Source of the DNA: Acidobacteriota bacterium
Lineage (GTDB): Bacteria > Acidobacteriota > Thermoanaerobaculia > Gp7-AA8
NCBI GenBank assembly: GCA_016184115.1
Contig: JACPDH010000002.1
Location: forward strand, 1 to 47,693
Reading direction: 5' to 3'
DNA: 47,693 bases
The notes below the pieces were generated by a model. That model saw nothing but the letters and a program-made list of their open reading frames with translations. It was not told the origin of the DNA and searched no databases. The translations under genes and the position numbers were made by a program. Positions 16,903 through 24,695 of the stretch are shown piece after piece. Within the stretch, counting starts at the first letter, position 1. Every line of letters starts with the position of its first letter.

Positions 16903-17778
16903 CTACGATTCGGCGCGCCGCGCAACCAGCCACCACCGGTCGATCGTGTCCTCTTCGAGCAGGGTGAGAAGCTGCTGCAGTCGTTCCGTCACCGGGCCGC
17001 GCGCGCGCGTTAGGCTGGCATCGATCGACGAGACCGGCATGACTCCGAGGCTCGTGCTCGTGACGAACAGTTCCGTCGCAGATTCAAGTTCGTGGAGCGC
17101 GATCGGCCGGCGCCGCACTTCGATCCCGTCACTTTGCGCGAGCTCGATCACCGCGTCGCGAACGGTGCCTGGCAGAATCTCGATCCCGTCCTCGCGGGTC
17201 ACGAGGGCTCCGTTCAGCACGGCGAAAAACGACGACGATGCGCATTCCGTGACGAATCCGTCGTCGACGTAGAGGGCCTCGCCTGCCTTCTCACGCATCG
17301 CGTGATTCTTCGCGAAGACGTTTGCGAGAAGATTCGTCGTCTTCAGGTCGCGGCGCTCCCATCGATTGTCGCGCATCGAGACGAGACCGATGCCGTCGCG
17401 CATTCGCTCGGCCGACGGGAATTCGAACGCGCGCGCGTATGCGAGCGCGGTAGGGTCGATCGCCGCCCCCCACGCGTGAGCGCGAGGTGCCACGCCGCGC
17501 GTGACCTGCAGGTAGATCAATCCGTGAACGAGATCCGTTCGATCGAGGAGCTCTCGGAGCAGCTCGAGGAACGCATCGAGGTGCCAAGGGGGAGGGATCT
17601 CGAGATCCGTTAGGCAGCGCTGCAGGCGCGCAAAGTGTCGCTCGGCGAGAAGCGGTGCACGTCGACGGAACTTCAGCACCTCGTAGATCGAATCACCGAA
17701 CTGCAGACCGCGATCTTCGACGCGCACGACCGGCTCGTCGGTCGTCGTCCAGCGCCCATTGAACCAGAGAACGTCCAT
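16903..17778 (-). CDS. Class IV aminotransferase, D-amino-acid transaminase-like
   Basis: It is a 291-aa PLP enzyme that moves amino groups between amino and keto acids. The fold-type IV pattern is clear: FNGRW and EDRGLQFGDSIYEVL at the N-terminus, the PLP Lys in RRDLKTTNLLANVFAK (K146) and the PLP-contacting Glu in TECASSSFF (E178), then LPGTVRDAVIELA and ELFVTSTSLGVMPV. The RDLKTTNLL context and the length favour D-alanine/D-amino-acid transaminase over branched-chain or aminodeoxychorismate lyase members. The substrate is inferred only. It lies 60 bases downstream of the DUF4412-like gene. Confidence 0.85.
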   Translation of the reverse strand: MDVLWFNGRWTTTDEPVVRVEDRGLQFGDSIYEVLKFRRRAPLLAERHFARLQRCLTDLEIPPPWHLDAFLELLRELLDRTDLVHGLIYLQVTRGVAPRAHAWGAAIDPTALAYARAFEFPSAERMRDGIGLVSMRDNRWERRDLKTTNLLANVFAKNHAMREKAGEALYVDDGFVTECASSSFFAVLNGALVTREDGIEILPGTVRDAVIELAQSDGIEVRRRPIALHELESATELFVTSTSLGVMPVSSIDASLTRARGPVTERLQQLLTLLEEDTIDRWWLVARRAES

Positions 17779-17838
17779 GGCACGGCGCCGCGCGGGAAGG
17801 GAAGGAAGGGCTGCCTCCTCCCCTGCCCGCGCGTTGCA

Positions 17839-18630
17839 TCACTGCTGCTTCAGCATCGCATCAAGGCCGGCGAGAGGGCTGTCGATCTTCTGATAGCCGG
17901 CTGGAACCGCGAAGCTCGACTCAGGAACGGCAGTCTCCTTGATCGCGGTAACGGTCACCGTGGTCTTCGTCGTTTCGCTCTTCGATCCCTGCTTCTGCGT
18001 CGTCGTGGTGACCTGCCTGAGCGGGAAACCCTTGATCGCGCTCGTTTCCTTCTCGACGAACTTGTCGAGCTCCGGCATTCCGGTCTTCAGGCCTTTCGTC
18101 TGCACGAACGTAGCGAGCGCGGAAGAGAGCTTTTCCGTCGCCCAGGTCTCTGTGTGAGACGAAACGCTCGTCACGCTCTTGCGTCCGAACACCTCGACCG
18201 AGAGGTCCCAGCTCGAGTCGACCACGTACTTCGTCGTCGGATAGCCTTCGATCGCCTCGCCTGCTGCGGGTGGGGCAGCCTTCACGCTGTGGTTGTCGAA
18301 CGACATCTTGAACATGCCGCCCATCGAATTCATCGCGGCACCCACGCTCGAAAGCAACTGTTCGAGCTCGAGCGTGAAGTATGTCTTCTTCTTCTGGTCG
18401 AGCACGCTGAATGTCTTGCCGCCGTCGCTGGAGATCATGACGCTTCCGTCGCGAAGCACGACGTCGTCGCCGTTGGCGATCTCGATGCGCATCTTGCTTC
18501 CATCGACAGCGGCTTTCCCGCTCAACCCGCCCTTACCGCGATCGACGACTGACTTGAAGTCGTAGGTGACTCCGGCGAGAGCAGGCATGGAGCAGAGAAG
18601 TACGAGGAGAACGAGTGTGACTTTCTTCAT
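17839..18630 (-). CDS. Secreted DUF4412-like protein
   Basis: It is a 263-aa exported protein of unknown function. It begins MKKVTLVLLVLLCSMPALAG, a clear signal peptide, with GGAAGG upstream. The mature part has the pattern VTYDFKSVV, GSKMRIEIANGDDVVLRDGS and SSDGGKTFSVLDQKKKTYF: a readout of a stored state followed by a modified-Asp/Glu region, as seen in DUF4412 proteins. The C-terminal half ends PESSFAVPAGYQKID, a common ending in this group. It is probably periplasmic. The family name is by pattern recall and should be checked by profile search. Confidence 0.7.
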   Translation of the reverse strand: MKKVTLVLLVLLCSMPALAGVTYDFKSVVDRGKGGLSGKAAVDGSKMRIEIANGDDVVLRDGSVMISSDGGKTFSVLDQKKKTYFTLELEQLLSSVGAAMNSMGGMFKMSFDNHSVKAAPPAAGEAIEGYPTTKYVVDSSWDLSVEVFGRKSVTSVSSHTETWATEKLSSALATFVQTKGLKTGMPELDKFVEKETSAIKGFPLRQVTTTTQKQGSKSETTKTTVTVTAIKETAVPESSFAVPAGYQKIDSPLAGLDAMLKQQ

Positions 18631-18699
18631 TGCGTTTCCTTCCCGAGAATGAACTCTTCCATCGCGCAAGCGCACTGATTTGAGGAAGATATCCTATGT

Positions 18700-18705
18700 T
18701 ATAGT
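18700..18705 (+). promoter_or_regulatory. Candidate -10 box for the fadL-type operon
   Basis: TATAGT lies in an AT-rich island, with a poorly spaced TTGAGG upstream (14-base spacer). It would leave a leader of about 50 bases before the TTG start. Confidence 0.35.
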
Positions 18706-18763
18706 TTCCGAGATTTTTAGGCTTCTACTCCACCGACCATACACGCTTCACGAGGAGGTTACC

Positions 18764-20059
18764 TTGCGTCCTTCCACTCTTCGATTTCTCACGATCGCGC
18801 TGCTGACGCTCTCGATCGCGCCGCTCGGATTCGCGGCGGGATTTTCGATCTTCGAGCAGGGCGCGAAGGCCACCGGCATGGGCGGCGCCTTCACCGCTAC
18901 GGCCGATGATCCGAGCGCGATCTTTTACAACGTTGCCGGCATCGCGTACCAGCGGGAGACAACCGCGATGCTCGGCGGCACGCTGATCAGCTTCCGCAAT
19001 GAGTTCAAAGGCGACCGGTACGAGTTCCCCGGACCCGATACGACCGAGGGCTACGAAGACCACCTCTTCACACCGCCAAACGCGTACCTCCTCATTCCCG
19101 TGGGAGAGAACGCGACCTTCGGCATCGGCCAGTTCACGCCGTTCGGACTTCGCACGCACTGGGAGAACCAGGACGCGTTCACCGGCCGCTTCATCTCGCA
19201 GGACGCGAACCTCAAGGTCTTCTCCGTTCAGCCGTCGTTCGCCTGGAAGACCTCGAGTGGCAAGTTCGCGATCGGCGCAGGCGCCGAATGGCGTGCGTCG
19301 AAGGTCTCGCTCGAGAGGAACCTTCCCGCGATCAATCCCTTCACGTTGCAGGTTGCCGACATTGGCCACGTCGTTCTTCAGAGCGACGAGGTCAACGATG
19401 CCTGGGGATGGAACGTCGGCGTGATCCTCCGGCCGAGCGAGACATGGAGCGTTGGTGTGAACTACCGCGCCCCAATCACAATCGACTACAAAGGTGACGC
19501 CACCTTCACCCAGATCCTCACGGGAAACCCGCAGTTCGACGCGATCGTGGCGACGCAGCTCCCTCCCGAACAAGCGATCAAGACGGCAATCGACTACCCC
19601 GACCAGCTCCACATCGGCATCGCGACCACCGCGATTCCGACTTGGACGCTCGAGCTCGACGCCGTCAGGACAGGCTGGAGCGATTTCGAGACGTTGGTCG
19701 TCGACTTCGAGAACCCCTCAACGCCCGATCTCGTCAACAACGAGCAGTGGGAAGACGCATGGTCGTATCGACTCGGTGCGAACAAGCGCGTCAATGACAT
19801 GTGGCAGGTCCAGCTCGGCGTCGTCTACGACGAGTCGCCGCAGCCGGTATGGAACGTCGGCCCGCTGCTCCCCGACTCCGACCGCGTCGGCCTTTCGTTC
19901 GGCGTGGAGCTCACGCATGGCAAATGGACCCTCAGCCTCGCCGACCTTTACCTCCCGTTCGTCGATCGTGACACGCTCGGCCAGAACGAGGACGGGTTCA
20001 ATGGCGTGTACGAGACTACCGCGAACCTCATGAGTTTCGACCTGGGCTACAAGTTCTAG
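18764..20059 (+). CDS. FadL/TodX-type outer membrane transport protein
   Basis: It is a 431-aa outer-membrane beta-barrel of the OMPP1/FadL/TodX family, which lets long-chain fatty acids or other hydrophobic compounds cross the outer membrane. I chose the TTG start because GAGGAGG precedes it and a signal peptide follows at once (LRFLTIALLTLSIAPLGFAA). The mature N-terminus GFSIFEQGAKATGMGGAFTA is the FadL hatch signature, followed by DDPSAIFYNVAGIA. The chain ends SFDLGYKF, with the C-terminal Phe of barrel proteins. An SGNH esterase follows 25 bases later, so lipid hydrolysis and uptake may be linked. Confidence 0.9.
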   Translation: MRPSTLRFLTIALLTLSIAPLGFAAGFSIFEQGAKATGMGGAFTATADDPSAIFYNVAGIAYQRETTAMLGGTLISFRNEFKGDRYEFPGPDTTEGYEDHLFTPPNAYLLIPVGENATFGIGQFTPFGLRTHWENQDAFTGRFISQDANLKVFSVQPSFAWKTSSGKFAIGAGAEWRASKVSLERNLPAINPFTLQVADIGHVVLQSDEVNDAWGWNVGVILRPSETWSVGVNYRAPITIDYKGDATFTQILTGNPQFDAIVATQLPPEQAIKTAIDYPDQLHIGIATTAIPTWTLELDAVRTGWSDFETLVVDFENPSTPDLVNNEQWEDAWSYRLGANKRVNDMWQVQLGVVYDESPQPVWNVGPLLPDSDRVGLSFGVELTHGKWTLSLADLYLPFVDRDTLGQNEDGFNGVYETTANLMSFDLGYKF

Positions 20060-20084
20060 CGAACCACAAGGAGACGAACCGACC

Positions 20085-21476
20085 ATGCGAATCAAGACGA
20101 AGGCAATTCGAAACATCGTAGTTCTGGCCCTCGCGATCGTGGCGGCCGTTCCGGCGTGGGGCGCGCGCGGCAAGGCCGACTTCACCCGCTACGTCGCACT
20201 CGGTGACAGCTTTGGCGCGGGATTCACCAGCGGCTCGCTCGTCGATGCGCACCAGCGAAACGGCTACGTCTCGGTCCTCGCCGAGCGTGCCGCCGCGCAG
20301 AACTTCCAGATCCCGTCGATCAGCCAGCCCGGCATCCCCGCCGAGCTCGAGCTCCTGTCGCTCCGTCCGCTCGTGATCCAGCCCAAGGCTGTGACCACGG
20401 GCGTGCCGACCAACCTGTCGCTCCAGCGCCCTTACAACAACCTCAGCATCCCTGGCGCGCGCGTGAACGACTTGCTGACACTGACCGGCGCGCAGCCGCC
20501 GCTCAGCACGCCGACCATCTTCGGCCAGTTCATCCTCCGCGGGCTCGGTACCGCGGCCGATCAGGCGCTCGCGCAGAACCCGACGTTCATCTCCGTATGG
20601 ATCGGCGGGAACGATGTCCTCGGCGCGGTTCTCGCCGGCACTCCGGCCGCCCTCACCCCCATCGAGTCGTTCAGAGCAAGCTATGACGCGCTGCTCGACC
20701 GTCTCGTTGCTGGCGCCCCCAACGCGGGCATGGTGCTCGGCAGCCTTGCCGACGTCGCTTCGGTTCCGTTCGCGACGACAATCCCAGCCGTCATCATCAA
20801 CCCTGCCACCAGCCAGCCGGTGCTCGGCCCCGACGGTAAGCCGATCTTCATGTTCGCCGACCTCGGGGGTGGAGTACTCGGACAGCTTCCCCCCGGAAGC
20901 CTCGTAACGCTGGGAGCTTCATCCTTCATGGCGACCGGCTACGGCATCCCGCCAGCCCTGGCGCCGTTGTTCCCGACGCTCCTCAACGCCGGCAAGCCGC
21001 TTCCCGACGCCGTCGTCCTTACACCGACCGAGATCGCCGAGATCCGCGCGGCCGGCGACGCGATGAATGCACACATCTTCGCGGCTGGCGCCGCGCGTGG
21101 CATCCCCGTCGTCGACTTCGACACCTTCTTCGAGCACGCAAAGTCGGGTGTTCACTACGGCGAGATCACGATCAGCGCGGCATTCCTCACGGGCGGAATG
21201 TTCAGCTATGACGGGTTCCACCCGAGCGACATCGGCTACACGCTCGTCGCCAACGAATTCATCCGCACGATCAACGCGAACTACGGGTCGAAGATCCCGT
21301 TCGCCTCGATCACTCGCTTCTACCAGAACAACGGCAAGCGTGGGCTCCGCTTCTCGGAAGACGAAGAGCTCCTTCCCGACACGCAGTTCATCTTCACACG
21401 CGAGGCGTACGAATCGCTGCTGCAGGGCGCCGGCGTGCAGGTGAGTCTCCCCGTCGACAACAAGACGCGAGACTAA
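20085..21476 (+). CDS. Secreted SGNH/GDSL-type esterase or lipase
   Basis: It is a 463-aa exported hydrolase. A signal peptide (IVVLALAIVAAVPAWG) is followed by the block-I motif YVALGDSFGAGF with the nucleophile Ser, block III WIGGNDVLG and block V FSYDGFHPSDIGY with the catalytic Asp-x-x-His. Between them is a large Pro/Gly-rich middle segment. It probably cleaves ester bonds of lipids in the periplasm or outside. AAGGAGA precedes the ATG. It is in an apparent operon with the FadL-type porin upstream and ends at a strong terminator. Confidence 0.88.
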   Translation: MRIKTKAIRNIVVLALAIVAAVPAWGARGKADFTRYVALGDSFGAGFTSGSLVDAHQRNGYVSVLAERAAAQNFQIPSISQPGIPAELELLSLRPLVIQPKAVTTGVPTNLSLQRPYNNLSIPGARVNDLLTLTGAQPPLSTPTIFGQFILRGLGTAADQALAQNPTFISVWIGGNDVLGAVLAGTPAALTPIESFRASYDALLDRLVAGAPNAGMVLGSLADVASVPFATTIPAVIINPATSQPVLGPDGKPIFMFADLGGGVLGQLPPGSLVTLGASSFMATGYGIPPALAPLFPTLLNAGKPLPDAVVLTPTEIAEIRAAGDAMNAHIFAAGAARGIPVVDFDTFFEHAKSGVHYGEITISAAFLTGGMFSYDGFHPSDIGYTLVANEFIRTINANYGSKIPFASITRFYQNNGKRGLRFSEDEELLPDTQFIFTREAYESLLQGAGVQVSLPVDNKTRD

Positions 21477-21502
21477 CCTTCCTACGAGTTGCACCGACCC
21501 AC

Positions 21503-21535
21503 GAGGCGGGCCTAACGGCCCGCCTCGATTGTTTT
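21503..21535 (+). terminator. Rho-independent terminator of the fadL-esterase operon
   Basis: A perfect 10-bp stem (GAGGCGGGCC / GGCCCGCCTC), TAAC loop, then GATTGTTTT. It follows the esterase stop by 27 bases. Confidence 0.9.
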
Positions 21536-21602
21536 CGGCGATCTCACTCCCTAACGCCTGGGTGAAGCGAAGCAACGTCGCGGAACCCGCCGCAAACAAG
21601 AA

Positions 21603-21628
21603 CGCCGGACGACCCGAGTCGTCCGGCG
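21603..21628 (-). terminator. Second, probably minus-strand terminator hairpin
   Basis: A perfect 11-bp stem (CGCCGGACGAC / GTCGTCCGGCG) with a four-base loop. Read on the minus strand it is followed by TTCTTGTTT, which fits termination of the gene ending at 21828. Confidence 0.65.
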
Positions 21629-21648
21629 ATTTCCGGTGTGCTTCAGTC

Positions 21649-21816
21649 TAGTGGCCTGTATTGGAGGAATTGGTACCGCCGTTGCGGACGCCGCGCGGCC
21701 AGATGCGAGTCGGCGCGACGTTGGCGATGCTGGGACATCGTCGAGGAGCGACGGCGAAGCAGATGGCCACGCGCCGACCGCAACGGCGGTACCAATTCCT
21801 CCAATACAGGCCACTA
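21649..21816. mobile_element. MITE with about 40-bp perfect terminal inverted repeats, IS630/Tc1-mariner-like target
   Basis: Positions 21648-21687 are the exact reverse complement of 21778-21817. The ends read GTGGCCTGTATTGGAGG. Inside, the match continues imperfectly for about 20 more bases, leaving a short unique centre. The element body (21651-21814, 164 bp) is flanked by TA on each side within C-TA and TA-G, as expected for insertion into CTAG with TA duplication, the habit of IS630/Tc1-mariner elements. It encodes no transposase; the short open frames inside only mirror the inverted repeat. It lies 11 bases past the stop of the next minus-strand gene. Confidence 0.85.
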
Positions 21817-21827
21817 GTTAGCGCGGA

Positions 21828-22208
21828 TCAGGTGCCGGTCGGTCGTCCGCGCGGAGATGGCCTCGAGATGTCGATCATCGCCATCCGTTCGCGCTCGTCG
21901 TACCAGCAGTGGAACCGCTTGATGCCTGGAACATCGATCTGATAATGGCGAAAGAAGCTGGGCACATGAATCGACGTCGACTTTTGTGACTGCCTGATCT
22001 TCGCCGCTCCTTCTTCCTTGCGATCGATCGCCTTGATCCCGATGACCTTGCGCTTGCGATCGTAGAAGAGATGAGCATTCGCCTTGCCGCGGAGCCGGAG
22101 CATGTCGGCGACAGGAACAGGAAGGCGGATCAGGCGCGACTGCACGATCGTCGCGGACGCCGGCACACGCTCGTAATCTGGTTTGGGCTCCCACTTTTCA
22201 AACGGCAT
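21828..22208 (-). CDS. Small protein of unknown function
   Basis: It is a 126-aa protein starting MPFEKWEPKPDYERV, with GAGGAG seven bases upstream. It has no signal peptide or membrane helix. The middle reads IRLPVPVADMLRLRGKANAHLFYDRKRKVIGIKAI and the C-terminal part SIHVPSFFRHYQIDVPG. This resembles small bacterial proteins that pair a strand-rich half (residue, bulky loop, VxLLYD-like strand) with a second similar half. It could be an AbrB-like DNA-binding fold, but I cannot name the family with confidence. It has its own strong promoter and stands alone. Confidence 0.7.
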   Translation of the reverse strand: MPFEKWEPKPDYERVPASATIVQSRLIRLPVPVADMLRLRGKANAHLFYDRKRKVIGIKAIDRKEEGAAKIRQSQKSTSIHVPSFFRHYQIDVPGIKRFHCWYDERERMAMIDISRPSPRGRPTGT

Positions 22209-22259
22209 TTCCCATCTCCTCACCCATCACGTTTACCGTTGAAATCGACTGGTACAGTC

Positions 22260-22287
22260 ATATTAAATCCTAAGGGCATTTTGTCAA
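22260..22287 (-). promoter_or_regulatory. Strong promoter for the small unknown gene
   Basis: On the minus strand, a perfect TTGACA, 16 bases, then TAATAT, about 45 bases before the start codon. Confidence 0.7.
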
Positions 22288-22655
22288 CAATTTCGAGCGC
22301 ATTTCCCGCCCATTTCGAGTCAGGATCCGGACTAATTTCTACATAACGATCCGGCGCGAAATTCCATGGCAGTCACGAACTAGATATAACTTCATTAAAA
22401 TCAATCCCTTAGATCGCGATCGTTCGTCGCATTAAACCGAAAACCTGACCCTCCGGCCCGAAAACCTGACCCCGCGCCCACACACGATTTCCCTTACCCG
22501 ACTCTCCAGCGCAGCGAGCCACCCGCCTCCCGGCCTTACAGGTCCGCCTTATGTTCAATCAATGAACACACCCCTACGACAACCCTTGTGCGAGACGCGC
22601 AACGAACCCGGCCACACACCTTCCTCGTGCTGCGAATCCGAACGCGGCAGGACGC
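22288..22655. other. Non-coding gap with AT-rich stretch and a 15-bp direct repeat
   Basis: No gene is supported here. The stretch 22370-22440 is unusually AT-rich for the window. CCGAAAACCTGACCC occurs twice, at 22437-22451 and 22458-22472, a 21-base period that equals three 7-bp units. Confidence 0.6.
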
Positions 22656-22685
22656 TTGCGAATCGCGATCCGGCCGAGGTACTCT
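22656..22685 (+). promoter_or_regulatory. Candidate promoter for comM
   Basis: TTGCGA, 18 bases, TACTCT; about 30 bases before the comM ATG. The comM start has no strong ribosome site. Confidence 0.35.
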
Positions 22686-22716
22686 CGGTTCGGGACTTGC
22701 GCGGGTCGCACAAGCC

Positions 22717-24258
22717 ATGCTTTCCAAGGTCTGGAGTGCAGCGACCCTCGGCATTGATGCAGTTCGTATCGTCGTGGAGGTTCACGCCGCGGGCGCGAAG
22801 CTCCCCGGCTTCAACATGGTCGGCCTGCCCGATACGGCCGTGCGCGAAGCGTATGCGCGCGTCCGGTCGGCGCTCGCCAACTGCGGCTTCACCTGGCCGC
22901 ACAAGTACGTCACGATCAACCTCTCCCCTGCCGACGTGCGCAAGGAAGGCTCCGGGTTCGATCTACCGATCGCGATCGGAATCCTCCGCGCGAGTGATGT
23001 GCTGACCGACCGCGACCTCCACGGGCGCGTCTTCGTCGGCGAGCTTTCGCTCGACGGCGCCGTCTCGCCGATCCGTGGAGCACTCTCGATCTCGTCGGCT
23101 GCAAGCCGTGAGGGTGACGTCCGCGAGCTCCTCGTGCCGGCCGGCAACGCCGCGGAAGCGGCGGCGGTGCGGGCGCTGCGCGTCGTAGGCGTGGCCAGCC
23201 TTCCAGCGCTTCTCGACCATCTTCGAGGCGAGTCGCCGATCGATCCGGCTGAACCAGTCGAGAGCGCCGAGACGATCAAGTCGCCCGATGCCGCCGACTA
23301 CGCCGATGTTCGCGGCCAGGCGTACGCGAAGAGGGCGCTCGAGGTGGCCGCGGCAGGGGGCCACAACATCCTCATGATCGGCCCACCCGGGTCGGGAAAG
23401 ACGATGCTCGCCCGAAGGATGCCGACGATCCTCCCCGGGCTCTCGCTCGACGAATCGATTGAGACGACGAAGATTCACTCGGTCGCGGGACTGTTGCGCC
23501 CCGGCGCAGGGCTCATCCGGGAGCGTCCCTTCCGTGCGCCGCATCACACGATCTCGAATGCCGGGCTCGTCGGCGGGGGCAGCACGCCGCGCCCGGGCGA
23601 AGTCAGCATCGCGCACAACGGCGTGCTCTTCCTCGACGAGCTCTCGGAGTTCCGACGCGATGTGCTCGAAGTGATGCGCCAGCCGCTCGAAGACGGACAC
23701 GTCACGATCTCGCGCGCCCTCCGAAGCCTCTCGTTTCCGGCGAGGTTCACCCTTGCCGCCGCGCTCAACCCATGCCCGTGCGGGTTTTTCAACGATCCAC
23801 GGCACCAGTGCGAGTGCGGCGAATTCCAGATCAGCCGCTATCTCGCGAAGATCTCCGGGCCGCTCCTCGACAGGATCGACATTCAGGTCGAGGTACCCGC
23901 GCTCGGACCACAGGAGATCGCCTCGTCCGCCGCCTCGGAGCCTTCCGCCGCGATTCGCGAGCGTGTGGAAGTCGCGCGGGCGCGCCAGCGCACGCGATTT
24001 GCGCGGCACGCGATCGGCGCGAATGCCGCGATGACGACGCGCCACCTTCGGCGCTTCTGCGAGCTCGACGCCGAATGCACGAAGCGGCTCGAGGAGGCGA
24101 TCGACAGGCTCGGCCTTTCAGCCCGCGCGTACGACCGCGTACTCAAGGTTGCGCGGACGATTGCCGACCTCGGCGAGTCGGAGTCGATCGGTCCGGCGCA
24201 CATCTCCGAGGCGATCCAGTACCGCGCGCTCGATCGGGCGTACTTTCGGAGCTCATGA
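22717..24258 (+). CDS. comM: YifB/ComM-type Mg-chelatase-like AAA+ ATPase
   Basis: It is a 513-aa hexameric helicase-like AAA+ protein; in naturally competent bacteria ComM drives branch migration during DNA uptake recombination. The start MLSKVWSAATLGIDA is typical. The N-terminal domain has VGLPDTAVREAYARVRSAL and FDLPIAIGIL. Then come DVRGQAYAKRALEVAAAGGH and Walker A GPPGSGKT, PFRAPHHTIS, GEVSIAHNGVLFLDEL (Walker B) and the zinc-like NPCPCGFF and CECGE cysteines. The C-terminal domain includes GLSARAYDRVLKVARTIADL. The assignment is firm; a role in competence here is inference. Confidence 0.95.
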   Translation: MLSKVWSAATLGIDAVRIVVEVHAAGAKLPGFNMVGLPDTAVREAYARVRSALANCGFTWPHKYVTINLSPADVRKEGSGFDLPIAIGILRASDVLTDRDLHGRVFVGELSLDGAVSPIRGALSISSAASREGDVRELLVPAGNAAEAAAVRALRVVGVASLPALLDHLRGESPIDPAEPVESAETIKSPDAADYADVRGQAYAKRALEVAAAGGHNILMIGPPGSGKTMLARRMPTILPGLSLDESIETTKIHSVAGLLRPGAGLIRERPFRAPHHTISNAGLVGGGSTPRPGEVSIAHNGVLFLDELSEFRRDVLEVMRQPLEDGHVTISRALRSLSFPARFTLAAALNPCPCGFFNDPRHQCECGEFQISRYLAKISGPLLDRIDIQVEVPALGPQEIASSAASEPSAAIRERVEVARARQRTRFARHAIGANAAMTTRHLRRFCELDAECTKRLEEAIDRLGLSARAYDRVLKVARTIADLGESESIGPAHISEAIQYRALDRAYFRSS

Positions 24259-24276
24259 GGGGGGTGGGCGGGAGTC

Positions 24277-24406
24277 GTTAGTTGTTCGTTGTTAGACGCG
24301 CGTCGGTGATTGCGCGGTCTCTGCTCGTCGCTCGAGGCGGCTGCGGGGCGGTCACCCGTCTCGCGCTGCCTGTCTAACAACTAACAACTAAAAACTAACA
24401 ACTCCC
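24277..24406. repeat. Heptad-phased inverted repeat, GTT arm then AAC arm
   Basis: The left arm (24277-24297) has three 7-bp units such as GTTAGTT, and the right arm (24372-24406) five such as AACTAAC. GTCTAACAACTAACAACT on the right is the reverse complement of the left arm with one mismatch. The 74-base centre is GC-rich. It fills the comM/glutaredoxin-like convergent gap. Confidence 0.8.
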
Positions 24407-24408
24407 TC

Positions 24409-24639
24409 TCATTCGTTCTCGTCGATATTCAGAATGTGGCGAAGCGCGTCGTCATTGGGATTGACGAATGCCTCACCATCGACTTCCACGACCGGCATCT
24501 CTCCGAGCTTGAAGAGATGAGACTTCACCGCTTTCACCTTGTCCGTGCCGACGAACTCGTATGTCAGATTGTGGCTCGTGAAGAAGCGCGTGATCGACTG
24601 GCTCTCAGCGTTCGTCGTGGAATACAGCGTGATCTTCAT
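24409..24639 (-). CDS. Glutaredoxin-fold protein lacking the active-site cysteines
   Basis: It is a 76-aa protein starting MKITLYSTTNAESQSI. It aligns with the NrdH/glutaredoxin pattern (strand, then CPYC, then helix), but the CxxC place reads TNAE, so neither redox cysteine exists. The cis-Pro loop is kept in KLGEMPVVEVDGEAF. The protein contains no Cys at all, so thiol-disulfide exchange is not possible. It may be a binding or scaffold protein. Frame, start and length are good, and it precedes no obvious partner; the ABC exporter lies upstream on the same strand. Confidence 0.8.
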   Translation of the reverse strand: MKITLYSTTNAESQSITRFFTSHNLTYEFVGTDKVKAVKSHLFKLGEMPVVEVDGEAFVNPNDDALRHILNIDENE

Positions 24640-24695
24640 ACCCCGTCCCACCCTCGCTTTGGTTGACATGAATGGGTCCAGTATAGCAGGCGCTC

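Noticed and set aside
21636-21821. Short open frames inside the MITE
   Set aside because: Their peptides only reflect translation through the inverted repeat.
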